Notes under the pieces: generated by a model | What the model was told of the DNA's origin: nothing | Database searches by the model: none | What the model saw: the letters and a program-made list of their open reading frames with translations, nothing else | Shown: piece after piece, positions 21,406-30,101 of the stretch | Layout of the letters: each line of letters opens with the position of its first letter | How positions within the stretch are numbered: position 1 is the stretch's first letter | Origin: Patescibacteria group bacterium | Lineage (GTDB): Bacteria; Patescibacteriota; Microgenomatia; UBA10105 | Assembly (NCBI GenBank): GCA_003524845.1 | Contig: DQGR01000092.1 | Coordinates: 24,502-69,585 of the forward strand | Direction: 5' to 3' | Length of the DNA: 45,084 bases | Translations under genes and position numbers: made by a program

Positions 21406-22653
21406 ATGTTGCGCACTCTGGTAAAACACACCACCACCCAGTTTAGCGGCAGATTTGTGACTGCTCTACTTTCCTTTTTGACCACTTTTATATTAGCGCG
21501 TTTTCTGGGTGCCCATTACTACGGCGAATATACCAAGGTGCTGTCGTATATTATGTTTTTTTATATCCTGACTGACTTTGGTTTAAACGCGATTTTTGTG
21601 CGCGAGACGCGTGGCGCTGTGGTGCTCGCCCGGCAAAAGCTGCCGGCTTTTATTAGTCTGCGTCTGGTGTGGGGAACTTTTTTAACATTACTTGCGGTTT
21701 TTGGAATCTGGGTCTTGAGCTTCTTAAGTTCTGGTTTTTCTCCTCTGGTGCGCACAACCACCATACTTATTACTCCTGCATTACTTTGGTATTCCCTGTA
21801 TTTGGCAGCACAAGCGCTTTTCCAGGTTGAGTTACGATTCGTTCGGTCGGCAGTCGCGCTGGTCGTTGGAAGCGTGGTTTCATTCGGGTTTATTCTGGTT
21901 GCGAGTCAGGTGGTTGTGCCTGAGTCGGAAAAGCTGGTGTTATTTTCTGGATTAGCTTTTGTCATCGGAGCCGCAGTGACCACCCTTGTCGCAGGTTTTT
22001 TTACCAACATACGTGTTTCCCTATCAACCTTTACGACTCATAAGAACTGGCGTGTCTGGTTTACCGCAGCTGCACCCCTGGGATTTATGCTGTTTTTTAA
22101 TTTAATTTATTTCCGGATCGATACGCTGCTTTTGACTTTCTGGCGGCCAAGCAGTGAAATTGGCGCTTATGGGTATGCGTATAAATTTTTCGAATTTGCA
22201 ATTGCGATTCCAACTTTTGCTATGAATAGTGCGTTTCCGCTTTTAAGCAAGTTGGATGTAAATAGCCCTGCGCTGCGGCAGGCCTTTATTAAATTATTTG
22301 CCGGGTTAACAATTGCAGCTGTTTTGGTGGTGGGAATCGGTTGGGTAGGGGCGCCGCTCATTGTTATCCGGCCGGATTTTAGCGACTCAGTTGCTTACGT
22401 GCGGACATTGTTGGTGGGCGCGCCGGTGTTTTTTCTAACCAGTCCGCTGATGTGGTTGTTTATTTTACTTAACAAACAGCGTTTACTTATGGTTTTATAC
22501 CTTTTGGCCATGGGTTTGAATATCGGCGCTAATTACCTCTGGATCCCGATTTACGGCGCCACGGCCTCAGCCATAATTACCGGATTGACTGAGTTATTCG
22601 TGCTAGTGGGGGGAGTAGTAATCCTGGTAGTCAACTGGAGGAGAACAGCATGA
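21406..22653 (+). CDS. Polysaccharide flippase (Wzx/RfbX-like, MOP superfamily)
   Basis: This 415-residue protein has about twelve transmembrane segments. The N-terminus (S-G-R-F-V-T-A-L-L-S-F, then F-I-L-A-R-F-L-G-A-H-Y-Y-G-E-Y) is the standard start of the polysaccharide biosynthesis export family. F-N-L-I-Y-F-R-I-D-T-L-L-L near residue 225 is the second conserved block. Flippases move undecaprenyl-linked glycans across the membrane, complementing the neighbouring ligase/polymerase. The stop overlaps the RNase HI start by four bases (ATGA). Confidence 0.92.
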   Translation: MLRTLVKHTTTQFSGRFVTALLSFLTTFILARFLGAHYYGEYTKVLSYIMFFYILTDFGLNAIFVRETRGAVVLARQKLPAFISLRLVWGTFLTLLAVFGIWVLSFLSSGFSPLVRTTTILITPALLWYSLYLAAQALFQVELRFVRSAVALVVGSVVSFGFILVASQVVVPESEKLVLFSGLAFVIGAAVTTLVAGFFTNIRVSLSTFTTHKNWRVWFTAAAPLGFMLFFNLIYFRIDTLLLTFWRPSSEIGAYGYAYKFFEFAIAIPTFAMNSAFPLLSKLDVNSPALRQAFIKLFAGLTIAAVLVVGIGWVGAPLIVIRPDFSDSVAYVRTLLVGAPVFFLTSPLMWLFILLNKQRLLMVLYLLAMGLNIGANYLWIPIYGATASAIITGLTELFVLVGGVVILVVNWRRTA

Positions 22654-23099
22654 AGATAAATCAGGTCTTGTATGTATACACAGACGGGGGAGCCCGGGGA
22701 AATCCGGGCCCGGCAGCTATTGGCGTGGTTATTAGTAAAGCGCATAATGAACAAGACGGGTCAATCATTACCAGGTTTGGCCGTAGGGTAGGGGAGACCA
22801 CCAATAATGTGGCAGAGTACCGGGCGGTGATTGCGGCGCTCGAGTTTATCGCTACGCAAAAATTACCATGCCAGCGCATTAATTTTTTTTTGGATTCACA
22901 ACTCGTGGTTTCCCAGTTAACTGGTGAGTTTAAAATTAAACAGCCACACTTGCGAACGCTGGTTGATTCAGTACACGCCCTGGTTCGGCGATTGGGGACG
23001 GAAGTTAGCTTCACTCACGTTTCCCGCAGCCGTAATAAACACGCAGATGAGTTGGTGAACCAGGCACTGGACGATCCGGACATGACCGCTTCGGCATAG
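22650..23099 (+). CDS. rnhA: Ribonuclease HI family protein
   Basis: This 149-residue enzyme hydrolyses RNA in RNA-DNA hybrids. The four carboxylates are visible: Asp in Y-T-D-G-G-A-R-G-N-P-G (residue about 11), Glu in N-N-V-A-E-Y-R-A (about 56), Asp in F-L-D-S-Q-L-V (about 79) and Asp in R-N-K-H-A-D-E-L-V-N (about 134). The Y-T-D-G-G-A-R-G-N-P-G start is of the RnhA-like subfamily common in Actinobacteria and Patescibacteria. It is translationally coupled to the flippase, an odd functional pairing. Confidence 0.95.
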   Translation: MKINQVLYVYTDGGARGNPGPAAIGVVISKAHNEQDGSIITRFGRRVGETTNNVAEYRAVIAALEFIATQKLPCQRINFFLDSQLVVSQLTGEFKIKQPHLRTLVDSVHALVRRLGTEVSFTHVSRSRNKHADELVNQALDDPDMTASA

Positions 23100-23125
23100 A
23101 TAGCCACATTTTACCCACTGATTCC

Positions 23126-23153
23126 TTGTGTTTTTGGCTCGTTTCTGTACAAT
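23126..23153 (+). promoter_or_regulatory. DUF4012 gene promoter
   Basis: TTGTGT (23126-23131), a 16-base spacer and TACAAT (23148-23153) end 10 bases before the ATG at 23164. This decides the start, because a GTG at 23128 would lie inside the promoter. Confidence 0.55.
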
Positions 23154-23163
23154 GGATCGTAGT

Positions 23164-25854
23164 ATGGACACCTCTAGACCGCCACAATTTACCGTTACAG
23201 AGCGTGAAGGAAATCCCAAAGCAGTGTTTTTTGGAAGTGAGTTAGATTTGGTAAATCAACTGGCGCTGAGCTTGTCTGAGCATGGGGTAGATTTGTTTTC
23301 GGGAAAAAGTTTAGCTGATGCATTTTTTGGTGACTATTTTTTCTATGTCGGCAGACTTGCGGCTGTGAAAGATTTTCTTGATGCAAGCGGCAAAGACCTG
23401 CCGAAAACACTGCTGTTGCTGCGGGGGGTATCGGATTATGCAGAGGTGGAAAAATGTCTCACTAATTTTCCCCAACTCAAAGCAGTGACGATTGGTGATG
23501 AAATCGAGCTGACTGAACAACGGGCAGATCGGGTGATGGAATTCTTCTTTACCGCCTCAGAACAAATTCTGAAACTGGGTAAATTGTCACCCGTACCGGC
23601 ACAACGGGATAATTTACTGGAGGAATTACCAGTAAGAACTGTAGAAAAGCAAGAGTCCTCGTTACCCCTGGATACGGTTGCTTTGGCGCCCGAAGTAGAG
23701 TTAGCCAAGCGCGAAGAACCGGAGACGGGGAGAATCAGGACAGAAATGCTGACGAGCCCTGCATCCGAGGCTAAATTTGAAGTAACAAAAGAAAGGGCGC
23801 CAGCACAATCCGTATTAACCGCAGAATTAACGAAACCAGCTTTGACAAATGTAGACGTGCGGGAGCCGGTTGCCCGACTTTTCAACTCAGCGCATCCGAA
23901 ACCAACAGGGACACAAACACCAGTGCCCAATTTTAAAAAGCGTGCCCCTATTTTTAAGGCGATTACCTTAGGTCTTCTTATTTTTCTTTTATTTCCGCTG
24001 GTGATTTTTGCTGGAGAAATTTCCTTAATCGGCTTTCATGGGTGGAGAGGTCGGAGTGCCTTTAACTCGGCTCGCTATCAGTCGGCAACGGGACATTTTA
24101 GGTCTGCCAATTTTTATACCAATGCTGCCAAGAAACAACTTGAGTTATCAGAGTCATTGTTCGCGCTTTTTCACAAGCGAGGTTTTGTGCAACGAGTGAT
24201 CCAATTGATCAATATTGTTGATAAATCAACCCGGGCAGCGCAGTACGGAGCGCAGGCGGCCGAGGAAGCGGTGCAACTCGTGCGCGGGGTCACCGGTAGT
24301 GATAAGGGCGTGTCGTTTGGCCAGCTTATTTCGAGCATGAAGGGTAATTTAACCCTGGTTGATGGAGAACTGGCAACTGCCCAGGCAGAGTACAAGACTG
24401 AGTCGCTGCAAAGTCTTCTGGGTACCTGGCCATTTCACTTACTGAGTCAAAAATTTTCCAATTGGTTTGAAGAGCTTGGTGACGCGCGCAATAGTTTAAT
24501 CCAGGCGCGGCTTGCACTTTCCATGGCGCCTGAGGTGTTGGGCTTATATGGTGACCGCAAGTACCTCTTGTTACTGCAAAACAATATGGAATTGCGGCCT
24601 ACGGGCGGGTTTATCGGTTCTTACGGCTTGGTGTCTTTTGCAAATGGTGAACTTAAAGAATTTAAGGTGGAAGATGTATATACGGCAGATGGAGCACTTA
24701 AGGGGCATGTGGATCCGCCGCTTCCGCTGCAGAAACATTTGGGTCAGGAACACTGGTATTTGCGTGATAGTAACTGGGATCCGGATTTTGTTGCCTCAGG
24801 AGCGCGGGCGGCGTGGTTTTTTGATAAGGAAATGGGGGAGTCAGTAGACGGCGTTCTTGCAGTTGACGTTTCATTTCTGGAGTCTCTACTCGGCACGATT
24901 GGCGAAATCGAGTTAAAAGATTACCAGGAAACTTTAACCGCAGAAAATATATTTATGAAAACTCAGTCATATGCGCAATCAGAATTTTTCCCCGGCTCCA
25001 CTCAAAAACGGGATTTTCTGGGTGCGGTGGCCCGCCAATTAGTTGACGAGTTACTGCAGGGGAAAAAATTAGTGAACATGTCTTTATTAAGTGCAATTGA
25101 ACGCGGACTGGAAGAGCACCATTTACAGCTGTACTTTAATTCTCCGGCACTTCTTGCCGTAGTTGATGCGTTGGGGTGGAGCGGCCGGTTGGATACGCGG
25201 CCGGCTTGCGAAGCGGAAAATTGTGTTAACGACTTTTTGGCAGTGGTGGATGCAAACCTGGGTGTTAATAAAACCGACTATTTTGTGAACCGGTCAGTAA
25301 AAGACGAGATTGCTTTAGCCGGCTCCGGAGTCGTCACGCACTCGCTATCTCTCGAATACGAAAACAAAGCCACGACTGATGAAACAGGCCTGGGAGATTT
25401 TTATAAAAACTACGTTCGGGTGTTTGTGCCAAAAGGTGCAGTGTTAAAACAAGCCACATTTGGGACGCAGCCGCTCGCGATTATTTCCGAGGGTGTGGCA
25501 TCGACAAGCGCAACCCTGATTACCGAAAACTCACAACTCACCAGTTTTGAACAGTTGCTTGAGGTGCCGCCCCAATCAAAACAAACCTTGTCTTTGATCT
25601 ACGACCTGGTGGCGGCACCGGCTGCCACTCTAGTTAATCAGTATCAGTTAAAGGTGCGAAAGCAGGCGGGAATTCTGGCTCCGGAGTATGTTGTAACAGT
25701 GAGAGTTCCGGAGAATTGGACGATGGTATCCGTGAGCCCGGAAAAAAACGGGGAAGTGGCCGGGGTTACCTCGCTTGTGAACGAAGCGGGAATTTCGTAT
25801 AATAACGACCTGCGTCAAGATGAGTTAATTAAACTCAACTTTAGCCAACGTTGA
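23164..25854 (+). CDS. DUF4012 membrane protein with N-terminal Rossmann-like domain
   Basis: This is an 896-residue protein. Residues about 8-135 look like a small alpha/beta domain (K-A-V-F-F-G-S-E-L-D-L-V-N-Q-L). A low-complexity Glu/Pro/Thr linker follows, then one span at about 262-285 (F-K-A-I-T-L-G-L-L-I-F-L-L-F-P-L-V-I-F). The outer part carries the DUF4012 core: L-L-L-Q-N-N-M-E-L-R-P-T-G-G-F-I-G-S-Y, V-Y-T-A-D-G-A-L and F-V-A-S-G-A-R. DUF4012 proteins are usually found near exopolysaccharide genes in Patescibacteria and Actinobacteria, as here; their biochemical role is unknown. The C-terminal 170 residues resemble beta-rich domains. Confidence 0.85.
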   Translation: MDTSRPPQFTVTEREGNPKAVFFGSELDLVNQLALSLSEHGVDLFSGKSLADAFFGDYFFYVGRLAAVKDFLDASGKDLPKTLLLLRGVSDYAEVEKCLTNFPQLKAVTIGDEIELTEQRADRVMEFFFTASEQILKLGKLSPVPAQRDNLLEELPVRTVEKQESSLPLDTVALAPEVELAKREEPETGRIRTEMLTSPASEAKFEVTKERAPAQSVLTAELTKPALTNVDVREPVARLFNSAHPKPTGTQTPVPNFKKRAPIFKAITLGLLIFLLFPLVIFAGEISLIGFHGWRGRSAFNSARYQSATGHFRSANFYTNAAKKQLELSESLFALFHKRGFVQRVIQLINIVDKSTRAAQYGAQAAEEAVQLVRGVTGSDKGVSFGQLISSMKGNLTLVDGELATAQAEYKTESLQSLLGTWPFHLLSQKFSNWFEELGDARNSLIQARLALSMAPEVLGLYGDRKYLLLLQNNMELRPTGGFIGSYGLVSFANGELKEFKVEDVYTADGALKGHVDPPLPLQKHLGQEHWYLRDSNWDPDFVASGARAAWFFDKEMGESVDGVLAVDVSFLESLLGTIGEIELKDYQETLTAENIFMKTQSYAQSEFFPGSTQKRDFLGAVARQLVDELLQGKKLVNMSLLSAIERGLEEHHLQLYFNSPALLAVVDALGWSGRLDTRPACEAENCVNDFLAVVDANLGVNKTDYFVNRSVKDEIALAGSGVVTHSLSLEYENKATTDETGLGDFYKNYVRVFVPKGAVLKQATFGTQPLAIISEGVASTSATLITENSQLTSFEQLLEVPPQSKQTLSLIYDLVAAPAATLVNQYQLKVRKQAGILAPEYVVTVRVPENWTMVSVSPEKNGEVAGVTSLVNEAGISYNNDLRQDELIKLNFSQR

Positions 25855-25859
25855 TTTTT

Positions 25860-26570
25860 ATGAAAGCGATACGATTACACGCACAACCTAGAATACTGCG
25901 GGGAAGAAAAGTGAGTCAATTACGGGCAAGAGCGTTTGTGCCGGGCGTCATCTACGGGAAGGGTATTGCCAGCCAGGCGATAGAGATGGCCTTGCCGGAG
26001 TTTAGCCAGGTATATGCGGCAACCGGTGAAACAGGGTTGGTTGAACTTAATTTGGGAAGTGATGTGCGGCCGGCGCTCATCAAAAGCGTGCAAGTTCATC
26101 CGGTAACGAATAAGTTTCTGCACGTTGATTTTTATCAGGTAGACTTAAAGACCAAAGTTACGGCGCACGTACCGTTAAAAATCACCGGCGCAGCTCCCGC
26201 AGTAACTGATAGGTTGGGGGTGTTGTTGCAACTGATTAACGAGGCAGAGGTTGAAGCGCTTCCGACTGACTTACCTGAATATCTGGAGGTGGATATTTCA
26301 AAATTGGCGCAAATTGGCGACACTATTCTTATAGGCCAGCTAACCGTTTCGCCCGCTGTCACAGTACTTACATCGGGAAGTCTGGAAGTCGTAAAAATCG
26401 GAGAACTGATTAGTAGAGAAACCGAAGCGGAAGTAAAAGCAGAAGAAGAAAAGGCACAGCAACTTCAGGCTGAAGCTGCCGCAGTTACACCAACTACACC
26501 AGCTGGTCCGGCAGAAGCCGTTACATCCACCCCTCAAGTTCCAGCAAAAGCTGAAAAACAATCTTCATAA
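25860..26570 (+). CDS. rplY: 50S ribosomal protein bL25 (Ctc type)
   Basis: This 236-residue protein has the 5S rRNA-binding bL25 domain in residues 1-90 (G-R-K-V-S-Q-L-R-A-R-A-F-V-P-G-V-I-Y-G-K-G) and the Ctc/TL5 beta domain to about 190 (V-H-P-V-T-N-K-F-L-H-V-D-F-Y-Q-V, then L-E-V-D-I-S). A 45-residue Ala/Glu/Pro-rich tail follows. I chose the ATG at 25860 because M-K-A-I-R-L matches family starts; an in-frame TTG at 25851 would overlap the preceding stop. No Shine-Dalgarno sequence is seen. Confidence 0.94.
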   Translation: MKAIRLHAQPRILRGRKVSQLRARAFVPGVIYGKGIASQAIEMALPEFSQVYAATGETGLVELNLGSDVRPALIKSVQVHPVTNKFLHVDFYQVDLKTKVTAHVPLKITGAAPAVTDRLGVLLQLINEAEVEALPTDLPEYLEVDISKLAQIGDTILIGQLTVSPAVTVLTSGSLEVVKIGELISRETEAEVKAEEEKAQQLQAEAAAVTPTTPAGPAEAVTSTPQVPAKAEKQSS

Positions 26571-26593
26571 CAGATCTTTCGTTGGCTATTGTG

Positions 26594-27106
26594 TTAACGG
26601 GGTAGTGTTGCCGCAGTCAGTGGATCAAGCTTAATAATCTGTTGCAGGTAAACATCTTCCTGATTTTGTCCCAGTTGCAAATAGTATAACTGTACCCACG
26701 CATCCCGGTAATTCGGGTATTGCTGGGCGACCTGTTCCCAATACAATTGCTGCTGCAAAAGCTCAATTTCAGTAAGTGGCTGCGTCGAAGTAGCGGTTTG
26801 ACTGGAGGTGTTGAGAACTATTGCGGTGGGCGCCGCGGCTATCGCGCTCGTAACAAATGGATTAGTCAGAATACGCGCTTGCTGGGTCATGCCGTGCTGG
26901 AGATACTTCTGGCTCAGCGTATTAATCAGTACCGGATGATTGCTTTGCCACGCCAGCTGAGTCTGGAGTTGCTTTTGGGGATTTGGGTTGTCTGGATACT
27001 GAAGGGAGATCACCCACAAAAAAATTAAAAACAGCACCAGTGCGGTTGAAAAGAAAAAGGATCGGATAGTCCGTGAACTGGTTATTTGCTCTTTTTTCCT
27101 ATACAT
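26594..27106 (-). CDS. Small membrane-anchored TPR-like protein
   Basis: This 170-residue protein has an N-terminal basic region, one span at about 18-36 (F-F-F-S-T-A-L-V-L-F-L-I-F-L-W-V-I) and a Gln-rich outer part. The C-terminus (L-L-Q-Q-Q-L-Y-W-E-Q-V-A-Q-Q-Y-P-N-Y-R-D-A-W then Y-L-Q-Q-I-I-K-L-D-P) looks like one tetratricopeptide-like repeat. The ATG at 27106 gives a clean topology and avoids overlap with the divergent gene at 27153; ATGs upstream at 27154 and 27205 are less likely. It converges on rplY. Function unknown. Confidence 0.65.
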   Translation of the reverse strand: MYRKKEQITSSRTIRSFFFSTALVLFLIFLWVISLQYPDNPNPQKQLQTQLAWQSNHPVLINTLSQKYLQHGMTQQARILTNPFVTSAIAAAPTAIVLNTSSQTATSTQPLTEIELLQQQLYWEQVAQQYPNYRDAWVQLYYLQLGQNQEDVYLQQIIKLDPLTAATLPR

Positions 27107-27152
27107 ACTGGCATTGTGTTTTGAAACCCATCTTAGTAAACTGGAATAAATC

Positions 27153-27788
27153 ATGCAATCGCCAGTTTTGTTTACTGTCAATTTTCGTCGCTGTCTACTT
27201 TTCATTCTCTTCTTATTACTCGTCCAACTGAGTGTTTTGCCGGTACGCGCTGATTACTATACGTTTGAAAAAGGCGGGCACAATAACTATGCTGTGCCGC
27301 AGGAAATTAACAATCCGCAATATTTTCAGTATGTGTACGGGATTTTAAATCGCGGCGAAGGTATAGTTGATTATTATGAACTGAAAACTGCAGATACTAT
27401 TGCAGATTTTCACATTGAACTGATGGTGCAGGACAAGCCGGGACGCAGAGACTTTCATCCAAACCTTATCCTGGTAGAACAGCATGCCGCACGTATGATT
27501 GGCAAGGTGCCCTTTGATTTTCCGTTGACTGCTCGTGGCAGGGTATATGAATGGCGAATCGGATCGGAAGCGAAACGGGTCGATGAAACAATCTGGGAGA
27601 ATTTATTAGTCGGACACAGCTTGGTACGCGACTTAGTCCCGCCACGCCTGGTGATTGCGGTCTTTGACCCGGAGCATAAAGGGGGACGCTATGTGTTACG
27701 GTTGGGGGCTATAGAGCCCGTGGAAACGCTAAGTTATAAACTCGGCCAACTGTCTGCATTGCTTCGGGTAAAATTTGATTTATATTAA
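27153..27788 (+). CDS. Secreted protein of unknown function
   Basis: This 211-residue protein has a clear signal peptide (basic R-R-C, hydrophobic L-L-F-I-L-F-L-L-L-V-Q-L-S-V-L and cleavage near V-R-A-D). The mature part is mixed alpha/beta, with Y-Y-T-F-E-K-G-G-H-N-N-Y near its start and F-D-P-E-H-K-G-G-R-Y-V-L-R-L-G near its end; there are no cysteines in the mature chain. I do not recognise the family. It is divergent from the TPR-like gene and upstream of a SurA-like gene, another exported protein. Confidence 0.75.
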   Translation: MQSPVLFTVNFRRCLLFILFLLLVQLSVLPVRADYYTFEKGGHNNYAVPQEINNPQYFQYVYGILNRGEGIVDYYELKTADTIADFHIELMVQDKPGRRDFHPNLILVEQHAARMIGKVPFDFPLTARGRVYEWRIGSEAKRVDETIWENLLVGHSLVRDLVPPRLVIAVFDPEHKGGRYVLRLGAIEPVETLSYKLGQLSALLRVKFDLY

Positions 27789-27866
27789 ATCATCATTTAA
27801 AAAGGTGAAAAATAGTTTTCCAGGTTCATGAGTTGATGTGCTATACTACACAAATTACGAATTAGC

Positions 27867-27873
27867 GAAAGGA
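27867..27873 (+). promoter_or_regulatory. Shine-Dalgarno-like site of SurA-like gene
   Basis: GAAAGGA lies 4 bases before the ATG at 27878, behind a TATACT -10 box at 27842-27847. This is one of the few leadered starts in the window. Confidence 0.5.
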
Positions 27874-27877
27874 ATCT

Positions 27878-28597
27878 ATGCCAGCACGCAAAAAATTAGC
27901 AAAAACCGGCCACACACGAAAAAATGTCAAACACACCGCTTCTGAGATTGAGCATGACGAAGCACAAATGTCTTTGTCGGTTGAGCCGGAAACACCCGCA
28001 TTTGCTTCGAGGAGAAAACCTTCGTTTATGAAACTGGCAGCGGTGGTACTTATATTAGTCATAGTTGGCGCCTTACTGTACCGCAACCGCAGCCTGTTTA
28101 TTGTGGCGACTGTAAATGGACAGCCGATTTTACGTTCTGAACTTAATAAGCGGCTGACTGATCGTTTCGGATCACAAACACTTGAAGCTATGGTGGGTGA
28201 GCGACTGGTGACTGCGGCAGCCAGAAAAGAAGGCGTGCAGGTCAGCCAGGATGAAATAAAGGCAAAGATTACTGAAGTCGAACAGGGTTTGCAAGGACAG
28301 ATGAAGCTGGATGATGCTTTGGCGCTGCAGGGCATAACCCGCAAAGAGTTTGAGTCGCAGATCGAGATTCAAATAATTATTGATAAAATGTTGGGTAAAG
28401 ACGTGTCAGTTTCGGCGCAGGAAGTGGATGAATATATTACGGTAAATAAGGATAACTTGACCTCGAGTGATTCAGCTAAACAAAAAGAAGAAGCTGCTGC
28501 CCAAATCAAGAATAATAAAATCAGCCAGAAGTTTCAGGAGTGGTTTACCAAACTGAAAGAAGAGGCAAAGATATCACGGTTTATTGCTACTCCTTAA
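27878..28597 (+). CDS. SurA N-terminal-like membrane protein (no PPIase domain)
   Basis: This 239-residue protein has a basic cytoplasmic N-terminus, one span at about 50-68 (K-L-A-A-V-V-L-I-L-V-I-V-G-A-L-L-Y) and a SurA-N/trigger-factor-like helical domain. The latter contains V-A-T-V-N-G-Q-P-I-L-R-S-E-L, then L-V-T-A-A-A-R-K-E-G-V-Q-V-S-Q-D-E-I. The parvulin domain usual in PrsA and SurA is missing; the chain ends in a Lys/Glu helix. It probably acts as an extracytoplasmic chaperone for exported proteins. It is followed by efp. Confidence 0.8.
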   Translation: MPARKKLAKTGHTRKNVKHTASEIEHDEAQMSLSVEPETPAFASRRKPSFMKLAAVVLILVIVGALLYRNRSLFIVATVNGQPILRSELNKRLTDRFGSQTLEAMVGERLVTAAARKEGVQVSQDEIKAKITEVEQGLQGQMKLDDALALQGITRKEFESQIEIQIIIDKMLGKDVSVSAQEVDEYITVNKDNLTSSDSAKQKEEAAAQIKNNKISQKFQEWFTKLKEEAKISRFIATP

Positions 28598-28647
28598 CGT
28601 GTGCCTATTAACTTCAGCCCTCCAGATTATTAAATAAGTTAAATCGT

Positions 28648-29217
28648 ATGTCGAGAATAACTACCGCCGAATTTCGAAAGGGTATGTTCGTGGATTTTAA
28701 AAACGAGCCGCACCAGATTGTGGAATTTCAACATGTCAATCCTGGAAAAGGCTCGGCCTTTGTTCGCACCCGACTGAAGTCGTTAAAAACCGGCCGGGTC
28801 CAGGAGTTTACCTACAAAGCAGGTGAAGGCGTGGATGAGATTGAGATAGCCACCCGCGAGATGCAGTACCTGTACCACGAGGGTGAGAGTTATTCGTTTA
28901 TGGACAATACCAGTTATGAACAATTTAGTGTGCGTGAGACCGTGTTGGGGGAGTATATTAATTATTTGAAAGAAAATGAAACGTACCAGCTCATGGTGAT
29001 GGATGAAGTGGTGGTCGGCATCCGGTTTCCCAAAAAAGTTCGTTTGCAAGTAACGGAAACCGACGAAGCAGTTAAGGGAAATACGATTTCAGGCGCAACC
29101 AAGCCTGCGACTTTGGAAACTGGCGTTTCTGTTCAAGTGCCACTATTTATTAAAACCGGCGATACAGTTGGCATTGATACCGAAACCGATTCCTATGTCG
29201 AACGAGTCAGTAGTTAA
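28648..29217 (+). CDS. efp: Elongation factor P
   Basis: This 189-residue protein has the full three-domain EF-P length. The tip loop reads N-P-G-K-G-S-A-F-V-R with Lys at position 34, the residue modified in many bacteria. The C-terminal G-D-T-V-G-I-D-T-E-T-D-S-Y-V-E-R-V is the EF-P signature (G-[DE]-x-I-x-V-[DN]-T). EF-P relieves ribosome stalling at polyproline, relevant here because several window proteins (PrgI tail, VirB4 tail, solute-binding protein) are proline-rich. No EpmA, EarP or YmfI gene is visible nearby. Confidence 0.97.
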   Translation: MSRITTAEFRKGMFVDFKNEPHQIVEFQHVNPGKGSAFVRTRLKSLKTGRVQEFTYKAGEGVDEIEIATREMQYLYHEGESYSFMDNTSYEQFSVRETVLGEYINYLKENETYQLMVMDEVVVGIRFPKKVRLQVTETDEAVKGNTISGATKPATLETGVSVQVPLFIKTGDTVGIDTETDSYVERVSS

Positions 29218-29225
29218 CCTCATGT

Positions 29226-29231
29226 TACAAT
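29226..29231 (+). promoter_or_regulatory. -10 box of nuclease gene
   Basis: TACAAT ends 6 bases before the GTG start at 29238, predicting a leaderless transcript with a GTG initiator. Confidence 0.5.
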
Positions 29232-29237
29232 AAGTCC

Positions 29238-30071
29238 GTGTCAAGGCGAACTGCAGTTTTAATTGTTCTCGGAATTATCCTGCTTTTAATTGTTGGAATT
29301 GGTATTGGTCGTTTGAGTGCACAAAAAACTTCTATGCCCCTTCCGACTTCTCAACCTGAAGTTCTGACTAATTCAAATGCTGGAACCACACAGCCCTCAA
29401 GCACTGGCACAGTTGAGCGCGCGACCATTAAACGAATAATTGATGGTGACACAGTGGAACTTGGTGATGGCCGCAAACTCCGTTACATTGGAATCGATAC
29501 GCCGGAAACTGTAGATCCACGTGTTTCAGTCGAATGCTTTGGTCGCGAAGCAAGTGCCTATAACCGCAGTCTGGTTGAGGGGAAAGAAGTGGAGCTGGAA
29601 AAAGATATTTCCGATACTGATCGTTATGGACGACTTTTGCGCTATGTCTATTTGCTGCAGGAGGGGAAGCGGGTCATGGTAAATAAATTATTAGTGAGTG
29701 AGGGTTACGCAGTCAGCAGCAGTTATCCGCCGGATATCAAATATCAGAAGGAATTGGATTTACTGGAAGTTGAAGCGCAGTCACAGAATAAAGGTTTGTG
29801 GAATTCGTGCACCATAAATTCCGTTTCACCTCAGGCCTCAATTGTAGGAAGCGCTTCGACAACAACCGCGGTTAACGGAACAATTACCACAACCAACATA
29901 GAGACGTGTACGATTAAAGGCAATATTTCAAGCAGCGGAGAAAAAATATATCATTTGCCTGGTTGCGGTTCGTATGACAAAACCGCGATTAACGAACAAA
30001 CTGGCGAGCGCTGGTTTTGCAGCGAGGACGAGGCAGTAAGCACTGGATGGAGGAAAGCGAAAAACTGTTAA
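29238..30071 (+). CDS. Secreted thermonuclease (SNase-like) with C-terminal Cys-containing domain
   Basis: This 277-residue exported nuclease has an N-terminal span at about 7-24. The SNase domain is complete: I-I-D-G-D-T-V, L-R-Y-I-G-I-D-T-P-E-T (equivalents of Arg35, Asp40 and Glu43) and Y-G-R-L-L-R-Y (Arg87 equivalent). After a Ser/Thr-rich linker, the last 50 residues (C-T-I-K-G-N-I-S, I-Y-H-L-P-G-C-G, then G-E-R-W-F-C-S-E-D-E-A) form a separate domain often appended to secreted nucleases, possibly the one named sunset domain. It likely degrades external DNA or RNA for nucleotide scavenging, which suits a lineage expected to be auxotrophic. It starts with GTG. Confidence 0.9.
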   Translation: MSRRTAVLIVLGIILLLIVGIGIGRLSAQKTSMPLPTSQPEVLTNSNAGTTQPSSTGTVERATIKRIIDGDTVELGDGRKLRYIGIDTPETVDPRVSVECFGREASAYNRSLVEGKEVELEKDISDTDRYGRLLRYVYLLQEGKRVMVNKLLVSEGYAVSSSYPPDIKYQKELDLLEVEAQSQNKGLWNSCTINSVSPQASIVGSASTTTAVNGTITTTNIETCTIKGNISSSGEKIYHLPGCGSYDKTAINEQTGERWFCSEDEAVSTGWRKAKNC

Positions 30072-30101
30072 AGATATTCCATTGTTAAATTGTCACTATT
30101 G

